From positions 186,001-250,000 of the forward strand of contig JAFTFL010000002.1 in assembly GCA_017449525.1 (NCBI GenBank): DNA of 64,000 nt, given 5' to 3'. The first letter of the stretch is position 1. Each line of letters starts with the position of its first letter. This DNA comes from Bacteroidales bacterium. GTDB taxonomy: Bacteria; Bacteroidota; Bacteroidia; Bacteroidales; P3. Below the pieces are notes generated by a model. It made no database searches and had not been told where the DNA came from. It was given only the letters and a program-made list of their open reading frames with translations. Made by a program: the position numbers and the translations under genes. Shown here piece after piece: positions 52,620 through 62,238 of this stretch.

Positions 52620-53816
52620 TTATCCTATTGTTTCAGGCCTTGGAGCGGCAGGTTGGGGTGGGTCGCTCAAGCGGTGCACTTGCTGCAAGAGGCGGTAAAG
52701 GTTGCGACCGGTGAGGTCGTGAGGGTCGCACAATTGTATACCCATGAGGGCGGCCGTTTGGTGAAGACGGCCGTCGGAATCGGGACGCAGGGAGAAGATG
52801 TAACTGTGGCTGGATATGCCGAGGAGCGATTGGCGCAAGGCTGTGGCTTTGTAGACTATTTCGTTGAACATGTGTACGCTCTGGATGCCTGTTTTACACT
52901 CCACCACAAAGAGCTGGTTGTTGCGTATAAAGACTACGTCCAGTTCGTTGTCATGTGGCACACCTGGGCGGCTTATCTGTACGCCGATGGCAGCTTGGTC
53001 GGGGCGAAACTTATGGCACACCACGTGGTACACATACTCTTCGAGCCATCCACCGGTGAGGTAATCCACTTCGGCGCGCGACAGTTGGCCGGCCACTTCG
53101 GGTTCGAAGCGCAGCCGGCGCAGCAACGCATTCAGTCCTGGCACAGGGTTGTGGCGACCTATGCCATAGCTCATCAACTGACGCATGCTCATCGTGTCAT
53201 AGTTACCGCGGTATTCTTCGCGTAGCAGCCCTATGGTACTATGTTCGGCGGCCGAAAGGTGGCCATGGGCAAAGAGGTCGAAGATGATGCGCGTGGCGCG
53301 GTAAGGGCGAATGGGCAAGTGGGTACCGCGGTCGAGGCTGTGCTGCAAACCGTGCAACTGCAGGTATTCGCCTATTTCCATGTGGTAGCCAATGGGGAAA
53401 AACACATCGTCATTATCATAAAAGTGGTGGTCGAAAATGGTACTGACGATAAGGTTTTCGCGCGTTTGGGTGTAGAAAAACTCGCTGTCAAAGCATTCCA
53501 TAACACGTTGCACGGCCAACGCCATGTAGCGCGAGCCGCCCGAAAGGTTGACGTAGTAGTGCGCCCCGCGGTCTACCGACTGGTAAATGCGGCGACATAT
53601 GCGCTCGTAGGTATAGTCGTCCGACTCGCGCTTCATCACCACCAGCTGCACCTCGCGCGGAGCTAACTGACGCGCCATATGTGCGGCTGCCTCACCGTCG
53701 GATGCCGCAGCTATGAGCAGCATCCGATCGCCCTCGGCGTAGTGTTCTTTCACAAAAAGATAGGTCGGTATGGGGTCGGTGGGGTCAACGATGTTGACAA
53801 GCGTCTTAGTTGCCAT
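52620..53816 (-). CDS. Card1/Can2-like CARF-domain nuclease (DUF1887 family)
   Basis: From ATG 53816 (MATKTLVNIVDPTDPIPTYLF) the protein is 398 residues. The N-terminal ~140 form a CARF-like Rossmann domain with the ligand loop YYVNLSGGSRYMALAV. A middle winged-helix-like part follows. The C-terminal PD-(D/E)xK nuclease has Glu in GGWLEEYVYH, Asp in NELDVVFI and ECK in LFVVECKTG. Relatives are activated by cyclic oligoadenylates from type III CRISPR and cut DNA and RNA. No cas gene or CRISPR array is in this window, so the activator must come from elsewhere or be of another kind. Confidence 0.85.
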   Translation of the reverse strand: MATKTLVNIVDPTDPIPTYLFVKEHYAEGDRMLLIAAASDGEAAAHMARQLAPREVQLVVMKRESDDYTYERICRRIYQSVDRGAHYYVNLSGGSRYMALAVQRVMECFDSEFFYTQTRENLIVSTIFDHHFYDNDDVFFPIGYHMEIGEYLQLHGLQHSLDRGTHLPIRPYRATRIIFDLFAHGHLSAAEHSTIGLLREEYRGNYDTMSMRQLMSYGIGRHNPVPGLNALLRRLRFEPEVAGQLSRAEVDYLTGGWLEEYVYHVVCHKFRPDQAAIGVQISRPGVPHDNELDVVFIRNNQLFVVECKTGIQSVHMFNEIVYKATALRQSLLGISSHSYIFSLRPDSDGRLHQTAALMGIQLCDPHDLTGRNLYRLLQQVHRLSDPPQPAAPRPETIG

Positions 53817-54037
53817 GGTGCACTGGGTATTTTCGATCTTTCGCTTGTATTTTTCGCCTTCGAGCGGCCTGCGTCGCACGCAGAGAGCGAGTCTTTTCTT
53901 TTTCTCTGTTCTGGGGCAGTAACGCAGATCGGCACCTTTTTATTTCACCACAGTCTCGCAGTGCTGAATAGCCTCAAGCCCAGCGAGGGCGCGGTGAATT
54001 TGAGAAATCGTAGCTTTGTAATCTAAAAACAAAGATC
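53817..54037. other. Intergenic, with a TAGCTTTG promoter box at 54011-54018
   Basis: No gene is seen. The plus-strand box TAGCTTTG lies 20 nt before the ATG of the DUF4160 relic, as expected if that gene was once transcribed from here. Confidence 0.45.
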
Positions 54038-54265
54038 ATGCCTGAGATAAGTAGATTATTACGGAATACGGATATATATGGATATCAACGCCCACAACCC
54101 ATCCTATGTTCTGCATGAAGGAGACGAGACCTCCATTGATATCAAGGACAGTCGTATAACGTGCGCGCTACCACGGCGAGGTCTTCTGATGGTGTAATAG
54201 CTCGAAAACTGAGGACTACTACAAAACGGTGGCGTAATTAAGAAGATTGAACCTCTGCATTATAC
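54038..54265 (+). pseudogene. DUF4160 relic
   Basis: The start MPEISRLL and, in a second frame, MDINAHNPSYVLHEGDE then SIDIKDSRITCALPRR, then LEN and NGGVIKKIEPLH, follow the order of DUF4160 proteins (MPEISRF..., .YMNDHNPPHFH, ...DI..G.I.G.LP.RA, LLENW...G...KKIEPL). At least two frameshifts and a stop separate the pieces. DUF4160 genes are typically followed by DUF2442, as here. Function of the family is unknown. Confidence 0.65.
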
Positions 54266-54270
54266 TGGTA

Positions 54271-54521
54271 TGAGCAAAGTGTTTTCTTGAAAGTTGTGTC
54301 AGATGGGTATGACCACCCTCAAGCTCATGTTCAGCAACAGTGCGGTGAACTTCACGCCGCTGATGAAAAAGAGCTTTTGCTACAAATTGCAAGACAAGGA
54401 CTATTTCAGCAACTTCAAGCTCGACCCCTTCACCGTGGGTTTGAACAGCGAGATTGGCTTTGCTCCCGAGGTGCTCTACGAACGCGGTAAAAAAGACTTC
54501 CCCAATGCCCCATTCAAATAA
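54271..54521 (+). pseudogene. DUF2442 relic
   Basis: ATG 54271 gives MSKVFS and then a stop. An open stretch resumes as TLKLMFSNSAVNFTPLMKKSF and continues LQDKDYFSNFKLDPFTVGLNSEIGFAPEVLYERGKK. The FxLDPFT...W/xNxEIGFAPExLYE layout is that of DUF2442. Together with the preceding relic it forms a degraded DUF4160-DUF2442 pair, a combination common on mobile islands. Confidence 0.65.
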
Positions 54522-55543
54522 TGCACATGATCACCCCACAATAATACGCATTATTATTGCATTATAAGTAGCATTTTTTTAAACAAAGTATCGCAAACTC
54601 ATGTTATCATATCCCCAAATCAATAGTTATGATGTTGCCAATCAAAAGAAAGATAGTATTCACTCTCAGAGAGAAGGTACTTTACCATCTCCGCTGGGTT
54701 CGCATAACGGCTGACGAAAAAGACATCAACTGGCAAAACACAAAGCGTATGGCTTCATTAACTCAGTGAACGAACTGAGCGACATCAGCGAAGTTTGAAG
54801 AAAAATACGCCCTTGCAGCAAAAAGAGCACTTCTATGCGACATACAGTTGCTTTTAAGCGAAAAAGTTACACCATTACATCGTTTTACAAACAGTGCACC
54901 ATTGTGTGTCACACAATAACACCATAGCTTTGAAAGTATCTTATTATTCCCGAAAATCAACAGTACGGCCTTATGCATGAGCAGGCTCACCCTGCTCACG
55001 GCCTTCGGACGCGAGTATAATGGAGTGGAAGTTTCCAAAGCCGTGCTTGATGTAATCAATGATTATATCAGTCGGCATGGCATATCGTCCTATGAGGTTT
55101 ACTATAATTATGAAGATCGGCTTATGATCAACATTGAAGGCGGCAGAGCGGTTATAAACAGCAAATATAGTGCGTCCGACAGTAGCAGCATGTACACACC
55201 CTCGCATCAAAAAAGGACGAAAATTCACATCGACTTGGGCAAACCTTCAACTGTACTTGTCAACAGGAATGGAGGATATTATTGATGTCAAGCGCCCTCT
55301 GTTAAACTTGCCACACGGCAGCGGTGGTTATGATCGTTCGCCTGTCGACGAATGGGTAATCTGCAAGAATCTTGTGCAAGGGACGCTCTTCACAGATGCA
55401 TAGAGAAGAATAATGAATAAGGCATACAGTGATGCAACGTGTCATCTGGTAAGTTTGCATGCTCGCCGCCGTAAGGGTGGGCAGGGCATAAGGTGCTGAC
55501 ACGGAGCAATGCAGGTGGTCAGTGCGGCTAACGGTGAACCGCG
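54522..55543. other. Region of short orphan frames, probably gene debris
   Basis: Three frames read like pieces of real proteins, but I cannot name them: 54601-54713 (MLSYPQINSYDVANQKKDSI...), 54725-54800 (AKHKAYGFINSVNELSDISEV, no start) and 54977-55285 (MSRLTLLTAFGREYNGVEVS..., VLDVINDYISRHGISSYEVYY). A further short frame lies at 55274-55403. All are small and lack neighbours on the same transcript. The region looks like the eroded edge of the mobile island. Confidence 0.4.
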
Positions 55544-56404
55544 TCAATCTGCGTATTCAATGTAGGTCATAAATAAATCGGCCGAGCGATATGTGGCTTC
55601 GGTGTGGCTGGTGTGCTGTGTGCGAATGGTAGGCCACTGGCCGTCGTAGGTGTAGGAGTAACGAATAGTGTCCGAAGCATCAAGGGCGTGGCGTACAATA
55701 GTGGTGGGGTTGTTGCGCGACAGAATGAGGGGCGCATAGATCACATCAATATATCCCAAGAAGTAGCCCCGAAAGGGGTTCTGTTTGTCGTCATAGGTGT
55801 AGGACACCGCACCAGTGTCGTCCTCGGCGCAGTATGCTACATGGGTAATATTGCCGTCTACCCAGGTAAAGTCGTATGTGGCAGGGTTGCTGCCGTCCTC
55901 CTCGGCAACAGTAATTCTCCGCACCTGTTTTCCGTCATATTCCACAGTATTAACCAGGTCATCCAACTGGTAAACCTGCTTCACTTTCCCCTGATCATAC
56001 AGAAAGACGGCCATGGCCTTCGGCCCACCCACTTCATGGACATACTCCAACCGATTGCGGCCGTACTTCAACTCGAGCGAACTCTCCAACTGATTCCACT
56101 TGTCGCTGAAAGGGCCACCATAGGCCATAAAGAGCATCAGAGGCCGCTCACCCATGTCAAAGTAATTGTAGTAGTCCACCGTACGTATTCTTCCTTTGTG
56201 CCAATTCCATTGCTCACACAGCGCCTGGGGAGTAGTGGAATCTCTGGTCGTTATCCAAGAACTGTCTACAAGTTTCTCTTCTTTCAAGGAGTGGGAGGCG
56301 TACAACTTCGAGATGTGCTTCTCGGGAATATCATTTCTGTTAGTGGAGCATCCCATGATGCAAAGTAGCAGAGCTGTCGACAGCATGCAGAGCGTATTTC
56401 TCAT
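55544..56404 (-). CDS. Lipoprotein with RHS-like repeat strands, function unknown
   Basis: The start at 56404 gives MRNTLCMLSTALLLCIMGC with the lipobox at IMGC. The mature ~265 residues contain repeated Y-x-Y strands (LNTVEYDGKQV-like, SYTYDDKQNPFRGYFLGY, RYSYTYDGQWPT). This resembles DUF4595-type or RHS-like beta proteins of Bacteroidetes. It is likely outer-membrane or periplasmic. It stands alone between the island and hflX; an upstream in-frame Met (56440) is less likely because it would lengthen the signal n-region. Confidence 0.75.
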   Translation of the reverse strand: MRNTLCMLSTALLLCIMGCSTNRNDIPEKHISKLYASHSLKEEKLVDSSWITTRDSTTPQALCEQWNWHKGRIRTVDYYNYFDMGERPLMLFMAYGGPFSDKWNQLESSLELKYGRNRLEYVHEVGGPKAMAVFLYDQGKVKQVYQLDDLVNTVEYDGKQVRRITVAEEDGSNPATYDFTWVDGNITHVAYCAEDDTGAVSYTYDDKQNPFRGYFLGYIDVIYAPLILSRNNPTTIVRHALDASDTIRYSYTYDGQWPTIRTQHTSHTEATYRSADLFMTYIEYAD

Positions 56405-56508
56405 ATAATGGTGAGGTACTGAAGTCCGTGTCGTGCACAACGTTTATGCGGATTGTGGGTGGTAGTAATGCGAATTGTGCACACCTTTAATATATATAGT
56501 GCATATCG

Positions 56509-57828
56509 TTAATACAAGAAGTTGTTGTAGGGATAGCGTATTGCGTGGATTTGACGCGCATGTTCGTAGAGCGTGTTGCGCAACTGCTCCATGCCTTCGC
56601 CAGTGCGAGCCGACACGAAGAGGGTGCCCAAATGATTGGGTGAAAGGGGGTCGCCCGCTGTATTGAAGGCTCGTGCCATCCAGCTTTCTTTAAGCATATC
56701 GAGCGTTAAGTTGTCGGTCGTCATCGGAGTTAGGTCGTCTTCGGCCTTGGGTGTAAAGGTATAGGCATCGGTCTTGTTAAAGACAAGTAGCGTAGGTTTG
56801 TCGCTTGCGCCGATCTCTTCCAGCGTATGCTCCACAGCAGCAATGTGCACCTCGTGGTTGCGGTGCGAAATATCCACCACATGTACCAGCAGGTCGGCTT
56901 CGTTCACTTCGTCAAGGGTGGACTTAAAACTTTCCACCAGTCCGTGAGGCAGTTTACGAATGAAGCCCACCGTGTCGGTAAGCAGCAGGGGCAGATTGCC
57001 GATGACCACCTTGCGCACGGTGGTGTCGAGGGTTGCAAAGAGTTTGTCCTCGGCCAGCACATCACTTTTGGAGAGCACGTTGAGCAGCGTGCTTTTACCT
57101 GCATTGGTGTAGCCCACCAGTGCCACACGCACCAGCGACTCGCGGTTCTTGCGTTGCTGCACTTTCTGGCGGTCAATGCTGCGAAGGCGTTCTTTGAGCA
57201 ACGTAATCTTGTCGGTGATGAGCCGTCGGTCGGTCTCAATCTGAGTCTCGCCTGGGCCACGCATGCCGATACCACCACGTTGACGTTCCAAGTGGGTCCA
57301 CAAACGGGTAAGCCGTGGTAACATGTACTGCAACTGCGCCAGTTCCACCTGAGTCTTGGCTGTTGATGTGCGGGCACGGCGTGCGAAAATGTCGAGAATA
57401 AGGGTGGTACGGTCGAGGATGCGGCGGTCGAGCGCGCGCTCCAGGTTGCGTAACTGTGTAGGCGACAATTCGTCGTCGAACACAAAAAAGTCCACATCCA
57501 AAGCGTCGCGTTGCTCCTTCAGTTCTTCCAGTTTGCCCGAGCCGATGTAGGTTCGGTTGTCGGGCGAAGCCAATCGCTGAATGAGATGCCCCTCATCGAT
57601 GCCGCCAGCCGTGCGCAGCAATTCAGACAGTTCGCTGACCGACTCCTCGGTGCGTTCCATACCGACGCTGGGCGTGCACACAGCCACCAATAGGGCTCGT
57701 TCAGGCACGATGGCTGTTGAGAAGGTGTTGCGTTGTTGAGGCGTAGGTCGTTCGGTGGGCTGTTCCCACACGCCCGTCTCCCCTTTCCATTTGCCCTGCT
57801 CGGCCTGCCACTTACGTTTTCCCATCAA
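56509..57828 (-). CDS. hflX: Ribosome-associated GTPase HflX
   Basis: The 439-residue protein has the HflX N-terminal domain (VCTPSVGMERTEESVSELSELLRTAGG, TYIGSGKLEELKE) and the HflX helix GGIGMRGPGETQIETDRRLI. The G domain carries P-loop GYTNAGKST, Thr in ATLDTT, DTVGF and NKTD. It splits stalled ribosomes under stress. The glycosyltransferase gene ends 23 nt upstream on the same strand. Confidence 0.96.
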   Translation of the reverse strand: MMGKRKWQAEQGKWKGETGVWEQPTERPTPQQRNTFSTAIVPERALLVAVCTPSVGMERTEESVSELSELLRTAGGIDEGHLIQRLASPDNRTYIGSGKLEELKEQRDALDVDFFVFDDELSPTQLRNLERALDRRILDRTTLILDIFARRARTSTAKTQVELAQLQYMLPRLTRLWTHLERQRGGIGMRGPGETQIETDRRLITDKITLLKERLRSIDRQKVQQRKNRESLVRVALVGYTNAGKSTLLNVLSKSDVLAEDKLFATLDTTVRKVVIGNLPLLLTDTVGFIRKLPHGLVESFKSTLDEVNEADLLVHVVDISHRNHEVHIAAVEHTLEEIGASDKPTLLVFNKTDAYTFTPKAEDDLTPMTTDNLTLDMLKESWMARAFNTAGDPLSPNHLGTLFVSARTGEGMEQLRNTLYEHARQIHAIRYPYNNFLY

Positions 57829-57850
57829 TTATAGTTCTTTGTGTGATGTG

Positions 57851-59032
57851 CTACAGTTTCTTGTCCGATGCTGTCTTCAAGATGGCAGCCAGTTGTTCTC
57901 CCGTAGTTTCCCACGAGAAATGACTGTGTACAAACTCGGACGCACTGCTAACGAGGCGTTCACGTTGTTGAGCATTTTGCAATAGGTCCACGATGTGGTC
58001 GGCCATAGCCTGTGGCGTGTCGCCAATGAGGAGGTCGTGGTCGGGGGTGGCTCCGAGGGCCGAATTGGCCAAACTCGTCGTTACGCAGGGGCGATGCATA
58101 GCCATAGCCTCCAATAACTTGTTCTGCAAACCCGACCCTGTATGCATGGGGGCGGCAAAAAGCTGTGCGGAAGCATAGCATTGACGGATGTCATCGACGG
58201 TGCCAGACACCACTACGCGGTCGCTCGCCAAGCGGCGCACCGTGCGCGTCGGCGTGGCACCTGCCAAAAGCAACCGTGCCTGTGGCATCTCTTTCCACAC
58301 CAGCGGCATCACCTTCTGCACCAGATAGACCGATGCTTTCACGTTGGGCTCATACTGCATGTTACCACAGAACACGATGTCGTACTGTCGTTCAGCCTCT
58401 ATCGGTTTGAAGTAGTCGAAGTCCACCCCATTAGGCACTATGTGGATATCGCCATTGCGACGGTGGGGTATCTCGTTGCTGTCACCCTCCGATATAATGG
58501 TGAGCGCGTCGAAAATATCAAAGGCATTGTACTCGCTCGAGCGCAGCATCTTGAATTCGAAATGGAAGAGGAAGCGGCGAAAGCCTCGAGGGGTACTTTC
58601 CATACGGCGCAGCATATTGACCGAAAGCGCGTCCTGGAAGTCCATCACCTTTGGTACTTGCGAGTGTGCCACCAAGGGCATGGTGCGTACCATTTGGGAG
58701 TACACCACGTCGGGGTCTACTTTCCGCTCAAAGCGACGGTAGGCCGTCCGCGAATGTTTCGAGTCCCAGTAGCCTATCTGTACCGATTTGCACAGCGCGA
58801 AATTGCGCAATGCATTGAAATAGGCAGTTGGCTTACGCAGGTGCTCCACATGGATGCTTTTGCAGAGGGGGCGCAGGTGCTGCAGCTCGTCGTCTGCTAC
58901 CCGTCGGTGCGACAGGCAGAAGAGATGCACTTCATGCAGTTGCGACAGCACTCTTATCTGGTTGTAGGCACGCAGTTTGTCCCCCTTCTCCAAGGGGTAC
59001 GGGAACCGTGGTAGCACAACTAATATCTTCAT
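57851..59032 (-). CDS. Glycosyltransferase (GT4/GT1-like, GT-B fold)
   Basis: The 393-residue enzyme starts MKILVVLPRFPYPLEKGDKLRAYNQIRVLSQ, the acceptor-domain loop of GT-B sugar transferases, close to the TIGR03087 group. The donor domain has IHIVPNGVDFDYFKP, VFCGNMQYEPNVKASVYL and the late E-x7-E-like TGSGLQNKLLEAMAMHRP. It probably adds a sugar to a surface polysaccharide or lipid; donor and acceptor cannot be read. It follows parC by 115 nt. Confidence 0.9.
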   Translation of the reverse strand: MKILVVLPRFPYPLEKGDKLRAYNQIRVLSQLHEVHLFCLSHRRVADDELQHLRPLCKSIHVEHLRKPTAYFNALRNFALCKSVQIGYWDSKHSRTAYRRFERKVDPDVVYSQMVRTMPLVAHSQVPKVMDFQDALSVNMLRRMESTPRGFRRFLFHFEFKMLRSSEYNAFDIFDALTIISEGDSNEIPHRRNGDIHIVPNGVDFDYFKPIEAERQYDIVFCGNMQYEPNVKASVYLVQKVMPLVWKEMPQARLLLAGATPTRTVRRLASDRVVVSGTVDDIRQCYASAQLFAAPMHTGSGLQNKLLEAMAMHRPCVTTSLANSALGATPDHDLLIGDTPQAMADHIVDLLQNAQQRERLVSSASEFVHSHFSWETTGEQLAAILKTASDKKL

Positions 59033-59147
59033 AATTTAAGTATTGATGCCAGCATCCCAACTGGCCTTTGGGTGCAGCGTTGGGGTTGGCGTTGTGGATA
59101 GTAATTCATCATAGAGTTGTGAAGCGGCGCGGACATTCTTCGAGTGG

Positions 59148-61844
59148 TTAGAAAAGGCTGGTCTGTTCGCCTTCGGGCATCCCCATCTCATCGGCCGACA
59201 GATTATCGGCCTCGGGTTCTTCTTCGTTGGCCGCGTCGGGCTCGGGTTCTGGTGCCGAGGGCAACCAGGAGATGTCCTTCACGGCGGCTGTCGTGAGCCT
59301 CTTGCCCTTGGCTTTGTAGCCTTTGACGGCTATGTAGTCCGCCACGTCAATATCCTCTGAGGCAATCTTCTTGCCCGTGTGCTCAGTGTCATAATCTATC
59401 TGCAACTTGGGGAAGGTGTCGAAACTGAAGAGCAGCAGCGCATCGCCTGCTTCCACATCGACCACGGCCAACTTCTTGTCCAGTTCTTCCACAAGGAAAC
59501 GTTTTATATAGAGTGCTTGCGACGAGGCTTCGCGGTACACTATAGTTAAGATGGTAGCTGGGTTGTACTTGCGTATGGCCACCAAGTCGTCGTCAAAGTG
59601 GTTGGCCAGGTCGAAATTGGTGGTGCGCACATAGCCCGACTGCATGAGCGAAAGGATGCGGTCTTTCCCTTTGAATTCTCCCAGAAGCACACCGGCTTCG
59701 TTGACGTTGAGCCGCTTCACCGACTCGTCAAACCAAATCTTGCGGGCTCCAAGCGTAGACACTCCCTCCCCTTTCAGCGTAATGTTGCGGACGGCGTTGC
59801 GTGTGATGATGTTGCCCATAGCCGACTTACCTTTGATGGCTAACTGGGCAAAGTCGAAGTCAAAGCTGGTCTTCTTCAGGTGCGGTTTCGAGACGTGGTG
59901 GATCGTAACCACCTCAGCCTCGCCGTTAGGGTTGGCGGTGAGGTAGAGCACACGCGTACCCTTAGTGGCTCGCGTCAGATTATATTCGCGGTCGCGAATG
60001 ACGGACGTAACGGTGAATCGCTTTACGAAGGAATAGCCAAACGCCCCGTCGCGGTAGATGAGGTTGTAGACCGTGCGCTCGTCATTTTTACGGAATACGG
60101 CTACATGTATCAGTTCCTTGCAGTCATTGCTGCCCACAAAGCACTTCTCCTGCACACGGGTGATGATATAGGTGCCGTCGCGGCGGAAGGCTATGATGTC
60201 ATCCAGTTTGGAGCATTCGCCGACCACACTGACCCCTTCTTCCCTTTTCAATCCGTAGCCAGCGAAGCCAGTCTGCGCATTGACGTAGAGCTTCTCCGTG
60301 GCCATTGCCACACTGACGGCCTCTATGTCCTCAAAGTCTCGCACCTCGGTGCGGCGTTCGCGACCAGCGCCGTAACGCTTGAGGATATGGCGGAAATATG
60401 CAATGGCATAGTCCGTAAGGTGTTCAAGATGGTTGGAAACTTCTTCTATCTCGGCTTCGATGCTGGCCAGTTCCTCCATGGCTTTCTTAATGTCGAAGCG
60501 CGAAATCTTGCGGACAGGCATGCCGCACAACCTCAGCACGTCGTCGCGCGTTACCTCGCGGCGCAGGCTCTTTCGGTAGGGGTCAAAGGCTCGTTCCATT
60601 GCGTCCACCTGTTCCTCCCACGACTGGTAGGTCTTCTTCTCCATTATCTTGTAGATGCCCTGCTCAAAGAAGATGCGCTCGAGCGACACGCGGTGCCAGT
60701 CCTGCTGCAGCTCGTCGAGCCGTATTTCCAACTCGCGCTTCAGCAGCTCAACAGTGCGGTGGGTGGAGTGGCGCAGTATTTCAGAAGCGGTAACGAACGA
60801 CGGCTTTTGGTCAATGATGACACAGGTCTGGGGCGAGAAGCTCACCTGGCATTGGGTGAAAGCGTACAGCGCATCAATCGTCTGGTCGGGCGAAACCCCC
60901 GACGGAAGGTTGATAACCACCTCCACCTGTGCTGCTGTATTGTCGTCGATGCGCTTAATCTTAATCTTGCCCTTCTCATTGGCTTTGGCAATGCTGTCGA
61001 TGAGTGTGTCGGTCGTAACGCCGTAGGGTATCTCGGTGATGACAATGGCCTTGCGCTTCTCGTCGTAGTGCATCTTGGCGCGGATGCGAAGGCGGCCACC
61101 CTGAGCCCCGTCGTTGTAGCGGCTCACGTCGATGAGGCCACCAGTGGGGAAGTCAGGATAGATGGTGAACGGCTCGTCCTTGAGGATGCTGATGCTGGCC
61201 TCAAGCAGTTCGCAGAAATTGTAGGGCAGGATGACCGACTGTAGTGTTACGGCTATGCCCTTAGTGCCCTGCGCAAGGAGCAAAGGGAACTTGATGGGGA
61301 GCGAAACTGGTTCTTGATGACGCCCGTCGTAGGAGGGTTTCCACTGCGTTGTCTTTGCGTTGAAGACCACATCCTTTGCGAACTGCGACAGCCGAGCCTC
61401 GATGTAGCGGCCTGCGGCTGCGTCATCGCCCGTGAGGATGTTGCCCCAGTTTCCCTGACAATCTATCAGGAGGTCTTTTTGTCCCATGTTGACCAGAGCG
61501 TCCTTGATAGAGGCATCGCCGTGCGGATGGTAGGCCATGGTGGCACCCACGATGTTGGCCACCTTGTTATATCGCCCGTCGTCCATTTCTTTCATGGCGT
61601 GGAGTATGCGCCGTTGCACCGGCTTCAATCCGTCGTCAATGTCAGGCACCGAACGGTCCAATATCACGTCGGAAGCGTAGTCTATCCAGTAGTCTTTGAA
61701 CATGGCGTTGAGCGAAATCACCTCGCCGTCGCTTGGTGTGTCGCCGTGATGGCTGGCAGCATCGTGCTCCATGTCTTGCGGTTGCGCAGCCTCTTCGCTG
61801 GTGCTCAGGTCTTGCAGGGGTTCGTCCTCGTCTATTGCGCTCAT
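59148..61844 (-). CDS. parC: DNA topoisomerase IV subunit A-like
   Basis: The start at 61844 (MSAIDEDEPLQ) gives 898 residues. The breakage-reunion domain has DRSVPDIDDGLKPVQRRILHAM and the active-site Tyr in AAGRYIEARLSQFAKD. A C-terminal pinwheel-like domain and an acidic tail (EEPEADNLSADEMGMPEG) follow. It lacks the GyrA-box QRRGGKG, so topoisomerase IV is favoured over gyrase. A TATTTTTG promoter box at 61884-61877 overlaps the next upstream Met, which excludes the longer starts and supports 61844. Confidence 0.93.
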   Translation of the reverse strand: MSAIDEDEPLQDLSTSEEAAQPQDMEHDAASHHGDTPSDGEVISLNAMFKDYWIDYASDVILDRSVPDIDDGLKPVQRRILHAMKEMDDGRYNKVANIVGATMAYHPHGDASIKDALVNMGQKDLLIDCQGNWGNILTGDDAAAGRYIEARLSQFAKDVVFNAKTTQWKPSYDGRHQEPVSLPIKFPLLLAQGTKGIAVTLQSVILPYNFCELLEASISILKDEPFTIYPDFPTGGLIDVSRYNDGAQGGRLRIRAKMHYDEKRKAIVITEIPYGVTTDTLIDSIAKANEKGKIKIKRIDDNTAAQVEVVINLPSGVSPDQTIDALYAFTQCQVSFSPQTCVIIDQKPSFVTASEILRHSTHRTVELLKRELEIRLDELQQDWHRVSLERIFFEQGIYKIMEKKTYQSWEEQVDAMERAFDPYRKSLRREVTRDDVLRLCGMPVRKISRFDIKKAMEELASIEAEIEEVSNHLEHLTDYAIAYFRHILKRYGAGRERRTEVRDFEDIEAVSVAMATEKLYVNAQTGFAGYGLKREEGVSVVGECSKLDDIIAFRRDGTYIITRVQEKCFVGSNDCKELIHVAVFRKNDERTVYNLIYRDGAFGYSFVKRFTVTSVIRDREYNLTRATKGTRVLYLTANPNGEAEVVTIHHVSKPHLKKTSFDFDFAQLAIKGKSAMGNIITRNAVRNITLKGEGVSTLGARKIWFDESVKRLNVNEAGVLLGEFKGKDRILSLMQSGYVRTTNFDLANHFDDDLVAIRKYNPATILTIVYREASSQALYIKRFLVEELDKKLAVVDVEAGDALLLFSFDTFPKLQIDYDTEHTGKKIASEDIDVADYIAVKGYKAKGKRLTTAAVKDISWLPSAPEPEPDAANEEEPEADNLSADEMGMPEGEQTSLF

Positions 61845-61876
61845 GCTTGCTGATGAAAAATACCCAATTGTTTTTG

Positions 61877-61884
61877 CAAAAATA
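61877..61884 (-). promoter_or_regulatory. Promoter -7 box for parC
   Basis: The minus strand reads TATTTTTG (then CAAAAAC), 32 nt ahead of the parC ATG at 61844. Confidence 0.6.
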
Positions 61885-61989
61885 CTCATTGTACAGGTGT
61901 GTACAGAGCGTTGGTGAGTGTTATTTTTCAACGTACTTCCTAACACAAGTAGCGCAGCAGCACCTCTCTTCCAGCCCGTGCAGCATGGG

Positions 61990-62140
61990 GTCCCCTGTCG
62001 TACGGCTTCCGATGCCCAGCCGTTGGGAAGGATGGACAGATGCTGTACGGCAATAATTCGTCGCAACAAGGTGTACTGCATCACCATAGCAGCACCGTAG
62101 ACACGACGCCGTACAGTATCGGTGCCAACGCCGCACGGCT
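61990..62140 (-). repeat. TACGGC element, copy 3
   Basis: Read on the minus strand: GCCGTGCGGCG (62135), GATACTGTACGGCGTCG (62119), TGGTGATGCAGTACACCTTGTTG (62085), TTGCCGTACAGCATCTG (62053) and GAAGCCGTACGACAGG (62010). The order CTGTACGGC - GGTGATG - CACCTTGTTG - GCCGTAC.(A/G)CATC is the same as in copy 1. It precedes parC on the same strand, as copy 1 precedes the coiled-coil/gmk group and copy 2 the BspA gene. Confidence 0.65.
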
Positions 62141-62238
62141 GAAGCATCGACACCTCGTGTAAAAGAAAGCATTCGAAAGTTGGCTGGGGCACCCTTCTAC
62201 CCCTGCAACGCCCCTACTCGACCGCTGCGCCAAGCAGA

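Noticed and set aside
53241..53666. Plus-strand frame opposite the CARF nuclease
   Set aside because: Antisense shadow with no domain features.
59880..61244. 454-codon plus-strand frame opposite parC
   Set aside because: It lies wholly within parC, has no recognisable domain, and reflects the codon usage of the real gene.
61845..62192. Longer start for parC adding 116 residues
   Set aside because: The extension runs through TACGGC element copy 3 and the parC promoter box; the residues do not resemble any ParC.
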